A stretch of DNA of 64,000 nucleotides from Parvibaculum lavamentivorans DS-1 (GCF_000017565.1 NC_009719.1:3145001-3209000), one strand, 5' to 3'. Shown: positions 43,218 to 53,145, counted from the stretch's first letter. The notes: a model not told the origin generated them from the sequence alone. Translations and numbers: made by a program.

Positions 43218-44483
43218 TCAAGGCCGCGCGAGCGTCACCTGTGTCACATCGATATTGCCTGCACGGAAGCCTGCCTCGCAGTAAGAAAGATAATATTCCC
43301 ACATGCGGCGAAAGCGTTCGTCAAAGCCTTGATGCTGGATTTCCGGCCAGGCGGCGCGGAAGCGGGTTCGCCACTGGTTGAGCGTTTCGGCATAGTCGAG
43401 CCCGAAATCCAGATTGCCAACCCAGGTCAGGCCCGCACTCGAGACTTGCTGCTTCAGGATGGAAGGCGAGGGCAGCATGCCGCCCGGGAAAATATAGCGC
43501 TGAATGAAATCCGCGCGCTTGCGATAGGCGGCGAAGGAGCGGTCGGCGATGGTGATGATCTGGAGGCCGGCCTTGCCGCCCGGCTTCAGGCAGTTTCTCA
43601 CCTTCTCGAAATAAGTCGGCCAATATTCCTCGCCCACTGCCTCGAACATCTCGATGGAGGCAATCCGGTCGAAGCGTTCGTCGATGTCGCGGTAGTCCTG
43701 ATAGCGGATGTCGACCTTGTCGCTCAGGCCCTTTTTCTCCATCCGCTCGCGCGCAAAGGCGAGCTGTTCCTTGCTGATCGTGACGCCGGTAACACGACAG
43801 CCGATTTCACTCGCGGCATATTCCGCGAAGCCGCCCCATCCGCTGCCGATTTCGAGCAGGTGATGCTCCGGCTTGAGATCGATGCTTTCTGCGAGCGACC
43901 GGTATTTGTTGATCTGCGCGGCTGAAAGGTCCTGCCCGGCATGCGCGAAGCGCGCGGAGGAATAGGTCATCGTCGGGTCGAGCCAGCGCCGGTAGAAATT
44001 ATTGCCGAGGTCGTAGTGATACTCGATGTTGCGCTTCGAGCCGCGTTTCGAGTTGCGCCGCATCATGTGTCCAAGGCGTGAGACGAAGCGAGCGATCGGC
44101 ATCCCCTTCAGCTTGTCCTGCAATGCCTCGCTATTGCGGAGGAAGAACTGCAGGAAGGCCGTCACGTTCGGGCTATCCCACATGCCGTCGAGAAAGGCTT
44201 CGGCCGCGCCGAGATCGCCATTGGCGAAGAAGCGCCGCGCCAGACCGAAATCGCGAATGACCATGACGGCGTGCTCGCCGGGCTCCTCACCTTGAAAACG
44301 GAGCTGCCTGCCATCGGGCAATATCATGAGGATCGACCCGTGGCGCACTTTCAGCAGCGCCCGGAATGCAAGCCGCGCAAGAGGGGGAATACCGGTGATC
44401 GAGCCCAAATTCGCGGGCGTCACATCGATGCTCATGGGAGCGGTCGCTCCGTCGCGCCGTCCGTCAACGGGGATCTGGGTCAT
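43218..44483 (-). CDS. cfa: Cyclopropane-fatty-acyl-phospholipid synthase
   Basis: 421 residues. The SAM-binding motif is LLEIGSGWGGFAEYAA, and RYQDYRDIDERFDRIASIEMFEAVGEEYW is the conserved CFA synthase stretch including the active-site Glu. YHYDLGNNFYRRWLDPTMTYSSA and QRYIFPGGMLPS are also diagnostic. It transfers a methylene from SAM to cis double bonds of membrane phospholipids. The N-terminal 80 residues (LLKVRHGSILMILPDG) form the extra domain seen in alphaproteobacterial members. It is divergent from recQ. Confidence 0.93.
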   Translation of the reverse strand: MTQIPVDGRRDGATAPMSIDVTPANLGSITGIPPLARLAFRALLKVRHGSILMILPDGRQLRFQGEEPGEHAVMVIRDFGLARRFFANGDLGAAEAFLDGMWDSPNVTAFLQFFLRNSEALQDKLKGMPIARFVSRLGHMMRRNSKRGSKRNIEYHYDLGNNFYRRWLDPTMTYSSARFAHAGQDLSAAQINKYRSLAESIDLKPEHHLLEIGSGWGGFAEYAASEIGCRVTGVTISKEQLAFARERMEKKGLSDKVDIRYQDYRDIDERFDRIASIEMFEAVGEEYWPTYFEKVRNCLKPGGKAGLQIITIADRSFAAYRKRADFIQRYIFPGGMLPSPSILKQQVSSAGLTWVGNLDFGLDYAETLNQWRTRFRAAWPEIQHQGFDERFRRMWEYYLSYCEAGFRAGNIDVTQVTLARP

Positions 44484-44658
44484 GTGTCGCCTCCCTCCGT
44501 CAGTCCCCCGACTATAGCGGCTGCATCCCGCAACTCCTAGCCGGTACCATTATGTCAAATACGCTCGAGGCCCCCGGGTGGTTCAATCTATGCGGGTTCA
44601 TTCCAGGGCCACAGATGGTAGTTTCGCGGCGCGAGATGTTTCCTCTACCGAGTCGCCA

Positions 44659-46491
44659 ATGCCCAGCCCCATAAATACCGCGGATAAGCCGCTGCCTCAC
44701 CCGGAGGAGGTGCTGAAGTCGATATTCGGCCTTCCCTCGTTTCGCGGCGAGCAGGCCGAGATCATCCGCCATGTGGTCGATGGCGGTGACGCCGTGGTCC
44801 TGTTACCGACAGGGGCCGGCAAATCATTGTGCTACCAGATACCGGCGCTCTGTCGCGAGGGGGTGGCGGTTGTGGTGTCGCCGCTCATAGCGTTGATGCG
44901 CGATCAGGTGGAGGCGCTCCGTCAGTCCGGCGTCCGAGCGGCGGCGCTCAACTCCACATTGACGCAGGAAGAAGCGCGCGACATTCGCGAGGCGCTGACG
45001 GCAGGCGAACTCGACCTTCTCTATGTAACGCCGGAGCGGCTTGCAAGCGACGGTTTCATAAGCTTCCTCGCGCGCGTGCCCCTGGCGCTCTTCGCCATCG
45101 ACGAAGCACATTGCATCAGCCAGTGGGGGCATGACTTCCGTCCAGAATATCTGCAGTTGGGACGGCTCAAGGAGCGTTTCCCCGATGTGCCGCGCCTTGC
45201 GCTTACGGCAACGGCCGATCCGCAAACGCGCGACGATCTGGTTCACCGCTTGCAGCTTGATGATGCCCGGATTTTTTCAGCGAGCTTCGACCGCCCGAAT
45301 ATCCGCTACACGATCGTCCGCAAGGACAACGCAAAAAGCCAGTTGCGCGATTTTCTGAAGGCACATGAAGGCGCGAGCGGCATCGTCTATTGCCTCAGCC
45401 GCAAGAAAGTCGAGGAAACCGCCGATTGGCTGACTGCGCAGGGCATTCTTGCGCTGCCTTATCACGCGGGGCTCGATCGCAGCATTCGTGACAAGCATCA
45501 GGATGCCTTTCTAAAGGATGAGGGGCCTGTACTCGTCGCCACCATCGCGTTCGGTATGGGCATCGATAAACCCGATGTACGCTTCGTCGCGCATCTCGAC
45601 CTGCCGTCAAGCATCGAGGCCTATTATCAGGAAACGGGCCGGGCAGGGCGCGATGGATTGCCATCGGATGCGTGGATGGCATGGGGCATGAGCGACGTCT
45701 CGCTCAGGCGCCGCATGATCGACGAAGGCGCATCGCCGGAATTGGTGAAACAGGTAGAACGCACCAAACTCGACGCCCTGCTTCATGTCTGCGAGACGGC
45801 CACATGCCGGCGCCAGGCGCTGCTCGCCCATTTCGGTGAGAGCCATGCAGGCGCTTGCGGCAATTGCGACGCATGTCTTACGCCCGCCGAAATGTGGGAT
45901 GGAACCGAAGCGGCGCGCAAGGCTCTTTCCGCGATCTACCGGACAGGCCAGCGTTTCGGCGCAGGGCATCTCATCGACATTTTGCGTGGCAACAAGACGG
46001 AGAAGGTCGAACGCAGCCAGCATGATGATCTGCCGACTTTCGGGGTTGGAAAAGACCTCGATCAGAAGAGCTGGCAATCCGTCTTCAGGCAGCTCGCCGC
46101 GCGCGGCATCATTTCAATCGACCACACCGCCTATGGCGCGCTGAAGCTTGAGGAAAGTGCGCGGCCGGTATTGCAGGGTCAGCAGCCGGTTGAGCTTCGC
46201 CGCGACCCGGTCTCGAAGCGGCGGCAAAGAGCTGCTGCGGCGGCGTCGACCGACCCCTTGGCCTACCCCGAGGAGGAAGCGCTTTTCCAGGCGCTGCGCG
46301 CGGAGCGTTTGCGGCTCGCCCGCGAGCAGGGCGTCCCGCCCTACGTGATCTTCCACGACACTTCGCTTCGGGAAATGGCACGGCGTCGGCCTGCCAGTGT
46401 CGAGGACATGACAGACATCCCCGGCGTCGGCGGCGCCAAGATCGCCCGCTATGGCGAAGCCTTCCTCGCGGTGGTGGCGGAGGTGGCTTAG
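44659..46491 (+). CDS. recQ: ATP-dependent DNA helicase RecQ
   Basis: 610 residues from the ATG at 44659, preferred over an in-frame GTG at 44578. Helicase motifs are [17 protein letters not shown] (Walker A), [19 protein letters not shown] (DEAH plus aromatic loop), [16 protein letters not shown] and [13 protein letters not shown] (motif VI). The zinc site includes [12 protein letters not shown] and CGNCDAC. An RQC winged helix and a C-terminal HRDC domain ([36 protein letters not shown]) complete the standard RecQ architecture. It unwinds 3'-5' in recombination and replication-fork repair. Confidence 0.95.
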   Translation: MPSPINTADKPLPHPEEVLKSIFGLPSFRGEQAEIIRHVVDGGDAVVLLPTGAGKSLCYQIPALCREGVAVVVSPLIALMRDQVEALRQSGVRAAALNSTLTQEEARDIREALTAGELDLLYVTPERLASDGFISFLARVPLALFAIDEAHCISQWGHDFRPEYLQLGRLKERFPDVPRLALTATADPQTRDDLVHRLQLDDARIFSASFDRPNIRYTIVRKDNAKSQLRDFLKAHEGASGIVYCLSRKKVEETADWLTAQGILALPYHAGLDRSIRDKHQDAFLKDEGPVLVATIAFGMGIDKPDVRFVAHLDLPSSIEAYYQETGRAGRDGLPSDAWMAWGMSDVSLRRRMIDEGASPELVKQVERTKLDALLHVCETATCRRQALLAHFGESHAGACGNCDACLTPAEMWDGTEAARKALSAIYRTGQRFGAGHLIDILRGNKTEKVERSQHDDLPTFGVGKDLDQKSWQSVFRQLAARGIISIDHTAYGALKLEESARPVLQGQQPVELRRDPVSKRRQRAAAAASTDPLAYPEEEALFQALRAERLRLAREQGVPPYVIFHDTSLREMARRRPASVEDMTDIPGVGGAKIARYGEAFLAVVAEVA

Positions 46492-46501
46492 ATAAGCCTG
46501 A

Positions 46502-46540
46502 AAAAGAAGAACCCGGCCGCTTGCGCAACCGGGTTCTCGA
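46502..46540. terminator. Terminator between recQ and tRNA-Asn
   Basis: An 8-bp stem GAACCCGG (46509-46516) / CCGGGTTC (46529-46536) lies between the two convergent genes. On the minus strand it is followed by TTCTTTTT, fitting termination of tRNA-Asn. On the plus strand the downstream T content is poor, so recQ may be served less well. Confidence 0.7.
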
Positions 46541-46544
46541 AAAC

Positions 46545-46619
46545 TGGCTCCCCGGGCCGGATTCGAACCAGCGACCGATCGGTTAACAGCCGATTGCTCT
46601 ACCACTGAGCTACCGAGGA
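46545..46619 (-). tRNA. tRNA-Asn (anticodon GTT), CCA encoded
   Basis: Read on the minus strand, acceptor TCCTCGG pairs with CCGGGGA. The anticodon loop CTGTTAA gives GTT. The T arm has GGTTCGAATCC, discriminator is G, and CCA is encoded at 46545-46547. A terminator follows at 46502-46540. Confidence 0.95.
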
Positions 46620-46786
46620 TCAATCGGCGAATCTTCAAAAAGACCACACCGATGAGGGCTGCATATAGCAAAGACGTTTGGCCCGTGCCAGCGCAAATGT
46701 CTTGTTGTTGCCACCTTTTGTGCCTATCTGCCGTTTCCTGTTCGGGCGCAGATGCGCATTACATAATCGTTGGGAGACGGTCCTGC

Positions 46787-47032
46787 ATGGCGGCGGTTCG
46801 CTTCGGCGGCAAAAGGGTTCACGTCCCCGGCCCACCTCTACTCAGGATCGTTGTCGGGATCCTGCTCATCCTTGGCGGAACGGTTGGCTTTCTTCCCATC
46901 CTCGGGTTCTGGATGTTGCCGCTTGGCGTGCTGGTCCTGTCGGTGGATCTGCACCCGGTCCGGCGGATGCGCCGCCGTATTGAGGTGTGGTGGGGCAGGC
47001 GGCGCCAGCGCAAGCGTCGGGAGCGCCGCTAG
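46787..47032 (+). CDS. Small conserved membrane protein
   Basis: 81 residues from the ATG at 46787; the frame is open from 46652 but the extra part is Cys-rich shadow over tRNA flank. One hydrophobic hairpin is visible (LLRIVVGILLILGGTVGFLPILGFWMLPLGVLVLSVDL), followed by a very basic tail (RRMRRRIEVWWGRRRQRKRRERR). I recall many alphaproteobacterial proteins with the same LGFWMLPLGLLVLS...WWGRR pattern, but none with a known function. It converges with the polysaccharide deacetylase gene, overlapping by 4 bp. Confidence 0.72.
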   Translation: MAAVRFGGKRVHVPGPPLLRIVVGILLILGGTVGFLPILGFWMLPLGVLVLSVDLHPVRRMRRRIEVWWGRRRQRKRRERR

Positions 47033-48117
47033 TCGATGCCGAGGGCGCGTATCCGGCGGCCCAGCGCGAAGGGCAGTCCGCTCAACAAGACCTCCAGCAT
47101 CCTGCGGTCCTGATACTCTCCATTCAGGGACAGCCGGGGCAGGCTGTGAAGCCTTCCGGCATGGGAGGCATGAATGAGGCCCTTGCGCGTCGTGGTGGCA
47201 GAGCGGAAGCCGAGTGCCCGCGCAAGTTCAAAGTCGCGCTCCCCGGCCGAACCGTGATCTCCATAAGGATATGAAAAATGCGTGGGGCGGCGGCCGAGTT
47301 CGGCTTCCATTCTCGCCACACCACGTTCGATGTCCTGCTTTGCAGCGGCCGACGAAAGTCCCGACTGTGCGAAGTGGTTGGCGGTATGGGCTTCGATGCT
47401 TGCAAGAGGATGAGCGGCGAGCGTTCTCACCTCGTCCCAGTTCATTGCCAGTTCCCGCGTCAGCGCCGCCATGTCGATGCCGTGTTCGGCGGCGAGACGG
47501 CGTATCTCCGCGCGCAGCAGCTCTTCCGGCAGAGCGCGCAGCGCCCAATAAAGTTTGCCCCAGGCTTCCGTCTTTTCGCCGGCGTCGCGCGTGAACATCG
47601 CGATCTCGCCGTCCGGCAGCTTTACATGCACGGCGATGGCGGAGGAGATGACCCGTTCGAGCGCCACCCACCAGATCTCAGCATCGCCATCCGGCAGGCC
47701 TGTGGTCAGGTAAACCGTGAAGGGAACGTCGTGCCGCTCGAAAACGGGCAGGGCGTCGGTCAGGTTGTCCCGGTAGCCATCATCCAGCGTGAAAACGGCG
47801 AAGCGTTCGGTGCTTTCGCCTGCATCGAGCCTCGACACGGCGTCGTCGAGCGACAGGCAGCTATAGCCCAGTGCCCGGACGGTCGCGATTGTCTCTTCCA
47901 GAAAATCCGGCGTGACTTCCAGCAGGCGGTTCGGCGCGAAGTCGGCGCCGTCATCGGGCCGCACCCGGTGCAGCATGAAGATGACCCCCGTGCCTGCCAG
48001 CGATTTCGGGGCGAGGCGGTGGGCTCCGGCCGCATGCAGGGCAAGCAGAGCCCTGCCCATAAGCGAGGGTTTCGGAGCGCCTGTGCGCCTGCCGGCAATG
48101 GAGCTTGAGTGGTTCAT
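47029..48117 (-). CDS. Polysaccharide deacetylase (NodB homology domain)
   Basis: 362 residues from the ATG at 48117; a TTG at 48138 would add seven residues, and neither has a good ribosome-binding site. The NodB motifs are TLDDGYRDN (catalytic Asp pair), EAHTANHF (metal-binding HxxxH) and HFSYPYGD. No signal peptide is visible, so it may be cytoplasmic, as for many deacetylases of exopolysaccharide clusters. It would remove N- or O-acetyl groups from a sugar polymer or precursor. It is divergent from the first CelD-like gene, at the left end of the exopolysaccharide locus. Confidence 0.85.
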   Translation of the reverse strand: MNHSSSIAGRRTGAPKPSLMGRALLALHAAGAHRLAPKSLAGTGVIFMLHRVRPDDGADFAPNRLLEVTPDFLEETIATVRALGYSCLSLDDAVSRLDAGESTERFAVFTLDDGYRDNLTDALPVFERHDVPFTVYLTTGLPDGDAEIWWVALERVISSAIAVHVKLPDGEIAMFTRDAGEKTEAWGKLYWALRALPEELLRAEIRRLAAEHGIDMAALTRELAMNWDEVRTLAAHPLASIEAHTANHFAQSGLSSAAAKQDIERGVARMEAELGRRPTHFSYPYGDHGSAGERDFELARALGFRSATTTRKGLIHASHAGRLHSLPRLSLNGEYQDRRMLEVLLSGLPFALGRRIRALGID

Positions 48118-48175
48118 CGAGGCGATTTTGACCGACAAAGGTTAACGCGAAGCGACTTGCACGGGCCTTGCAGCC

Positions 48176-49549
48176 ATGAGGTCAGAAGAGGAAGCGGCGT
48201 CCAGAATCGGGAACCGGTCGGTCGTGCGCCCTCAGATGAGAACCCCTGTGCAAGGCGAGGCCGCCGTGACATCTCCCGTGACCCAACTGACAAGCAAATT
48301 CCAGGATATTGCCGGTTTTCCGGCTTTCCAGCCTTCTGAAAAGCGGCGGAATACTGCCAAATTCGGCAAGGTGGAGGCGCCGAAGCCGCAGGTGCTGGTA
48401 TCCGTTCATGAAGAGCTTGAGCCGCTCAAGGCGGTCTGGCAGGCGCTGGAACGATCCGGTGACTGCACCGCTTTCCAGACCTTTGCCTGGGTCTCGGCAT
48501 GGCAGCGCCATATCGGGACGAAGCAGGGCGTGACGCCGGCCATTGTCGTGGGATGGGACAGCGAGGGCAGTGCGCTCTTCATCATGCCGCTGGGGCTCGA
48601 ATCCGGCCTTCTCTGCAACAAGCTGGTCTGGCTCGGCGGCGATCTCTGCGATTATCAGGGGCCGCTTCTCTCCAAAGCCTTCTCCCGCACCGTTTCGGCG
48701 GCGCAGTTTCCCGCGCTCTGGGCGGATATCCGCGAAATCCTGCCAACCCACCACATGGTGGCGCTGAGCCGTATGGCTGAACGCGTCGGCGACCAGGCCA
48801 ATCCCTTCATGACGCTGGACGGCCTCCGCCGCCATGCGTCCTCGGCCCATATGACGCGGCTCAAAGGCGATTGGGCCTCTTACTATGCCGAAAAGCGGTC
48901 TTCCGGCAGCAAGAAGCGCGACAAGCAGAAGCGCCGCAAGCTCGAGGAGCTTGGCGATGTTGCTTTCGTCACCGCTCAGACCGACGAGGAGAAACTCCGC
49001 ACGCTGGATGCGCTGATGGCACAGAAGTCTGTCAGCTTCGCGCGGATGGGTATCTCCAACCTGTTTGACCGGCCCGGCTACCGCGACTTCTATCGCGACC
49101 TGGCGACGGACCCGGATGCCAATGGTTTGATCCATGTCGGCCATCTCGCGGTCGGCGATACGATTGCCGCGGCGAACTGGGGCGTGAGCTTCGGCGGGCG
49201 CTATTGCTATGTGCTCGCAAGCTACGATGAAGGTGCCGAAGCCTCCCGTTTTGGTCCGGGCATGGCCCAGCTCATGGAGCTGATGGCCCATGCGGCCGGC
49301 ACCGGCCACACCGAGTTCGATTTCACCATCGGCGACGAGACCTACAAGGACCAGTGGTGCGAGGTCGAAATCCCGCTTTTCGACCTTGTGGAGCCCAACA
49401 ACCTTATCGGCTGGATGGAGCTCGGGCCCCGGATCGCCTATCTCCAGGCTAAACGATTCATCAAGCAGACGCCGGTACTCTGGCACTGGTTTACCCGGTT
49501 GCGCGCGGCCAAGGCCGGTCTCTCCATCGCGCGCTTTCACCGGGCCTGA
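48176..49549 (+). CDS. FemAB/CelD-like acyltransferase (first of two)
   Basis: 457 residues; later starts (for example the ATG at 48236) are possible because the first 60 residues are low in family similarity. The GNAT_6/CelD-like body begins at VLVSVHEELEPLKAVWQAL. It contains FQTFAWVSAWQRHIG and LVWLGGDLCDYQGPLLS, the basic block KRSSGSKKRDKQKRRKLEELGDVAF, then GRYCYVLASYDEGAEASRFGPGMAQLMELMAHAAGTGHTEFDFTIGDETYKDQW. These proteins (BcsL/CelD family) are linked to cellulose and other exopolysaccharides and presumably acylate a sugar. It starts the rightward group of flippase, second acyltransferase and cupin genes. Confidence 0.83.
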   Translation: MRSEEEAASRIGNRSVVRPQMRTPVQGEAAVTSPVTQLTSKFQDIAGFPAFQPSEKRRNTAKFGKVEAPKPQVLVSVHEELEPLKAVWQALERSGDCTAFQTFAWVSAWQRHIGTKQGVTPAIVVGWDSEGSALFIMPLGLESGLLCNKLVWLGGDLCDYQGPLLSKAFSRTVSAAQFPALWADIREILPTHHMVALSRMAERVGDQANPFMTLDGLRRHASSAHMTRLKGDWASYYAEKRSSGSKKRDKQKRRKLEELGDVAFVTAQTDEEKLRTLDALMAQKSVSFARMGISNLFDRPGYRDFYRDLATDPDANGLIHVGHLAVGDTIAAANWGVSFGGRYCYVLASYDEGAEASRFGPGMAQLMELMAHAAGTGHTEFDFTIGDETYKDQWCEVEIPLFDLVEPNNLIGWMELGPRIAYLQAKRFIKQTPVLWHWFTRLRAAKAGLSIARFHRA

Positions 49550-49560
49550 GGGCGCTTGCT

Positions 49561-50940
49561 ATGAAACCTGACACCCTGCCGCTACCGCTGAGGCGGATCG
49601 GCGAGGCGATCTCCTCGCGGCTCGCCGATGCTCACCTTGCGGGCGTCGTGCGCGGGGCCGCGTTCGTCATGGGCATCCGCGTTGCGGGCGCCGGTATTGC
49701 GCTTCTCAGTCAGGTTCTGCTCGCCCGCTGGATGGGTGCTTTCGAATACGGCATCTTCGCCTATGTCTGGGTCTGGGTCGTCATCCTCGGCATCGTCGTG
49801 CCGATGGGTTTCGGCACCTCGGTTTTGCGTTTCGTGCCCGAGTACCGGACGAAGGAACGGTGGCGGCGTCTCGCGGGCGTTCTCCGCGCTTCGACCTTCG
49901 TCGTGCTCGCGCTCGGGCTCGTCACGGCGCTGCTCGGCGTCGCCTTGCTCTGGGCTGTGCGCGATCACGTCGAGAGTTATTATTTCCTGCCTCTGGTGGT
50001 GGCGCTTCTCTGCGTTCCCGCCTTCGCGCTCACCGATTGGCAGGAGGGCGCCGCGCGCGCCTTTGGGTGGGTCAACCTCGCCTATATCCCGTCCTACATC
50101 ATTCGTCCGCTCGGCATCGTGCTGATCGCCGGCGGCATCGTGCTTTTCACCGGTCAGGCGACGGGCCTGCAGGTCACGCTCGGCGCGCTCGGCGCCACGC
50201 TTCTCACCCTTGTGGCGCAGCGCCTTTTCCTTTCGCGCCGGGTGGCGCGCACAGTGCCGCCTGCGCGGCCGGTCTATCATCTCCGTCACTGGGTCGCGAT
50301 TTCGGCGCCGCTGGTGCTGGTGGAAGGTCTCTTCCTCATCCTCGTCAACACGGACATCGTTTTGCTCGGCTATTTCGTCGAGCCAGACCAGATCGCCGTT
50401 TATTTTGCGGCCACGCGCATCGCAAACCTGATGGCGTTTATCTGCTTCTCGCTCTCGGCGCTCGCAGTGCCGAAATTCGCCGAGCTGCATGGGGCGGGCA
50501 AGCGCGAGGAGTTGCAGACCTTCATGCAGGGCGTCATCCAGTGGATCTTCTGGCCGACGCTTGCCGCTGGTGTTTTCCTGTTGCTGATCGGTCCTTTTGC
50601 GCTCGGCCTTTTTGGCGAAGGCTTCGAGGCGGGCTATCCGCTGCTCTGGCTTCTGACGCTCGGCTTTCTTGCGCGTGCCTCGACCGGGCCGACTGAGTAT
50701 CTGCTCAACATGACCGGCCACCAGAATGCGGTTGCCTGGGTCTATGGTGCTGCCGCTGTCGGAAACATTGTTCTCAACATCGCGCTCGTTCCCTCGTTCG
50801 GGCTTATGGGCGCCGCCGCCGCCACCGCCATCACGATCGTCGGCTCGACGGTTTGTCTGGCGGTCATCGTGCGCCGCCGTCTCGGTATCACCGCTTTTGT
50901 TCTTGCCGGCGTGCCGCGCCGCTTGCTGGCGGCTGCGTAA
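49561..50940 (+). CDS. Wzx-like polysaccharide flippase
   Basis: 459 residues with about 12-14 membrane helices (for example GAAFVMGIRVAGAGIALLSQVLLARWMGAFEYGIFAYVWVWVVILGIVV). The N-terminal segment and GLMGAAAATAITIVGSTVCLAVIVRRRLG near the end are typical of the PST/MOP superfamily of lipid-linked oligosaccharide flippases. It moves undecaprenyl-linked repeat units across the inner membrane. It lies 11 bp after the first CelD-like gene and 10 bp before the second. Confidence 0.88.
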   Translation: MKPDTLPLPLRRIGEAISSRLADAHLAGVVRGAAFVMGIRVAGAGIALLSQVLLARWMGAFEYGIFAYVWVWVVILGIVVPMGFGTSVLRFVPEYRTKERWRRLAGVLRASTFVVLALGLVTALLGVALLWAVRDHVESYYFLPLVVALLCVPAFALTDWQEGAARAFGWVNLAYIPSYIIRPLGIVLIAGGIVLFTGQATGLQVTLGALGATLLTLVAQRLFLSRRVARTVPPARPVYHLRHWVAISAPLVLVEGLFLILVNTDIVLLGYFVEPDQIAVYFAATRIANLMAFICFSLSALAVPKFAELHGAGKREELQTFMQGVIQWIFWPTLAAGVFLLLIGPFALGLFGEGFEAGYPLLWLLTLGFLARASTGPTEYLLNMTGHQNAVAWVYGAAAVGNIVLNIALVPSFGLMGAAAATAITIVGSTVCLAVIVRRRLGITAFVLAGVPRRLLAAA

Positions 50941-50950
50941 AAGGAACCTC

Positions 50951-52243
50951 ATGACAGATCTTCGACATCATTCGTTCCTGCCGGGCTTCCTGCGGACCTC
51001 CGCCGCCGACGATGAGGCGCTCTCCGTTGTGAGGCTGAGCCACGCGGCGCGCTACATGTATGGGCACCCGCCAAGCGCGGATGTGATCGTACTCGAAAGC
51101 GCGGATGCGCTTGCGCCATATCGCAAGGAGATCGATGCGCTTGCGGCGACCTCCACAGACACCAATACGCAGTTCGAAAGCGTGACGCTCGCGGCGGCGA
51201 TGGAAAATCTGCAAGGGGGCAGCTCCGTCCGCGTTGCATTGCTGTGGAGCGATGCGGCGGGCGACGGTATGCGCGTCCTGATCGGCCTTGTTCCCTACGT
51301 TGCGCCGCGCGGATATTTCGGCCTTCCCGTTCCGGTCATACGCGTCTGGGAACATATCCACAGCTTCATCTCCACGCCGCTCCTCCGTATGGGGTACGAG
51401 CAGCTCGCTATTCGCCGTTTTCTTTCTTTCGCCGACCGTTCGGGCGCGGCACTCATCCAGTTTCCGAATTTCGAGGCGGATGGCGCCTTTGCCCGCGCGC
51501 TTCGGGATGTCGTCGAACTGCAGCACCGCGTCTGCCGCGAGACGGACCGGCACGAGCGGGCTTTCCTTCAGTCGGACCTCGGCGAAGAGGAATATCTCGC
51601 CACGCATATGCGCAAGAAGAAGCGCAAGGAGTTCAATCGTCTCTGGAACCGGCTTGCGGAGCTCGGCGATCTCGATTTCACGACGCATGATGGCGGCGCG
51701 GATGTCGGCGGCTGGGTGAAGGCGTTCCTCCAGCTCGAAGCCAGCGGATGGAAAGGCAAGCGCGGCACCGCCTTGAAGGCTCGCCCCGACGAGCGGAAAT
51801 ATTTCGAGCAAATCTGTATCGGCGCTGCCGCGGAAGGCAAACTTCATTGCACTGAAATTACGCTCGACGGCAAGCCGCTGGCGATGCTGGCGAGTTTCCG
51901 CGCCGGTGCCGGTGTCTATACGTTCAAGATAGCCTTTGATGAGAGCTATGCGAAATACTCGCCCGGCGCGCTTCTCATGATGAAGCTGATCGGCACTTTT
52001 CTTCGCGATGAACGCACGGCATGGGTGGATTCCTGCGCCATCCCCAATCACCCGATGATCGACCACATCTGGGCGCAGCGCCGTCCGATGCGCAGTGTGC
52101 TCGTGTCATCCGGTAATCGTTTCAGCAAACCGCTTGTTTCCTATGTCGCCGCCATGATGCGCATCGCCGATCTGGCGCGCGCCAGGCTGCGTGTCGTCTA
52201 CGCCCGGATCCGCAAGGAGATAGAGCATGACCAGGCTCATTGA
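50951..52243 (+). CDS. FemAB/CelD-like acyltransferase (second of two)
   Basis: 430 residues from the ATG at 50951 with AAAGGAACC upstream; the longer frame overlaps the flippase gene. The GNAT_6 fold shows in AALIQFPNFEADGAFARALRD, MRKKKRKEFNRLWNRLAELGDLDF (the same basic helix as in the first copy), and AGVYTFKIAFDESYAKYSPGALLMMKLIGTFLRDERTAWVDSCAIPNHPMIDHIW. It resembles the first copy only distantly, suggesting a different acyl donor or acceptor. Its last 17 bp overlap the start of the cupin gene. Confidence 0.84.
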   Translation: MTDLRHHSFLPGFLRTSAADDEALSVVRLSHAARYMYGHPPSADVIVLESADALAPYRKEIDALAATSTDTNTQFESVTLAAAMENLQGGSSVRVALLWSDAAGDGMRVLIGLVPYVAPRGYFGLPVPVIRVWEHIHSFISTPLLRMGYEQLAIRRFLSFADRSGAALIQFPNFEADGAFARALRDVVELQHRVCRETDRHERAFLQSDLGEEEYLATHMRKKKRKEFNRLWNRLAELGDLDFTTHDGGADVGGWVKAFLQLEASGWKGKRGTALKARPDERKYFEQICIGAAAEGKLHCTEITLDGKPLAMLASFRAGAGVYTFKIAFDESYAKYSPGALLMMKLIGTFLRDERTAWVDSCAIPNHPMIDHIWAQRRPMRSVLVSSGNRFSKPLVSYVAAMMRIADLARARLRVVYARIRKEIEHDQAH

Positions 52244-53138
52244 GATCGAACAAGGCAGCGTCACAACGCCGATGCCGCTCAAAACCTTTCGCGTTGGGCA
52301 TCACCTTGCCGATCATCCGCTTTTCTCTCTCGACCGGCTTGCCCGCCTCGCCGGGTCGCTGCCGGCCGATCAGGTTGAATTCAACGGACCGGTCATGCCG
52401 AACCAGGATCCGAACCTCACGCCGTCGAACGGCCTGACGCCGGAAGAGACCGTGCGGCGCATCGAGGAGACGAAATCCTGGATGGTCATCAAGAATGTCG
52501 AAGCCGATCCCGAATACAAGGCGCTGCTCGATGCCTGTCTCGATCAGGTCGCGGAGCAGACGGGTGGTTTGATGGGCGGCGCGCGCCAGCGGCAGGCATT
52601 TATTTTCGTCACGTCGCCAGGCAATGTGACGCCTTATCATTCGGACCCTGAACTCAACTTTCTTCTTCAGGTGCGCGGCTCGAAGCGCATGTCGATTTTC
52701 GACCATCGCGACAGGGAGGTCGTCAGCGCGGAGAACACCGAGCTCTTCCCGGGCAAGCACCGCAATCTGCCATATGAAGACGGTTTCGAGGCGAAAGCGA
52801 CGCATCAGCATATCGCGCCGGGCGAAGGCATCTTCGTGCCGATCTTCGACCCGCATTGGGTGAAGAATGGCGATGCCGTATCGATTTCATTTTCGATTAC
52901 CTGGCAGACGGAAGAGACAGAGCGCCTCGTCAAGCTCGCCTATGTCAATGCCGTCCTGCGAAAGCTCGGCTGGCCGCAGCAGGATGCGGGCACGCATGAA
53001 ACATGGGACGATGTAAAGGTTGCTGCCTACAACACGCTTCGCCCGGTCTATGACGCCGTGAAGAAACTGGTCGGCGACAAACGAAAGGCGCTCGCGCTTT
53101 TCTTCGGCCGCAAGGCGGCGGCGCCCGCGACGGTCTGA
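52227..53138 (+). CDS. Cupin/JmjC-like (2-oxoglutarate-Fe(II) type) protein
   Basis: 303 residues. A jelly-roll core carries H138-x-D140 in TPYHSDPELNFLLQVRGSKRM and a distal H210 in FDPHWVKNGD, consistent with a 2-His-1-carboxylate iron site of cupin_8/JmjC-type hydroxylases. VPIFDPHWVKNGDAVSISFSITWQTEE is typical of small-molecule or protein hydroxylases of this group. The substrate is unknown. It overlaps the second CelD-like gene by 17 bp, so the two are probably translationally coupled and may act on the same polymer or lipid. It converges with the tyrosine-kinase gene (7-bp gap). Confidence 0.8.
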   Translation: MTRLIEIEQGSVTTPMPLKTFRVGHHLADHPLFSLDRLARLAGSLPADQVEFNGPVMPNQDPNLTPSNGLTPEETVRRIEETKSWMVIKNVEADPEYKALLDACLDQVAEQTGGLMGGARQRQAFIFVTSPGNVTPYHSDPELNFLLQVRGSKRMSIFDHRDREVVSAENTELFPGKHRNLPYEDGFEAKATHQHIAPGEGIFVPIFDPHWVKNGDAVSISFSITWQTEETERLVKLAYVNAVLRKLGWPQQDAGTHETWDDVKVAAYNTLRPVYDAVKKLVGDKRKALALFFGRKAAAPATV

Positions 53139-53145
53139 CCCCCGT

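Noticed and set aside
48182-49540. A 452-codon reverse open frame across the first CelD-like gene
   Set aside because: No recognisable motif and fully covered by the acyltransferase frame.
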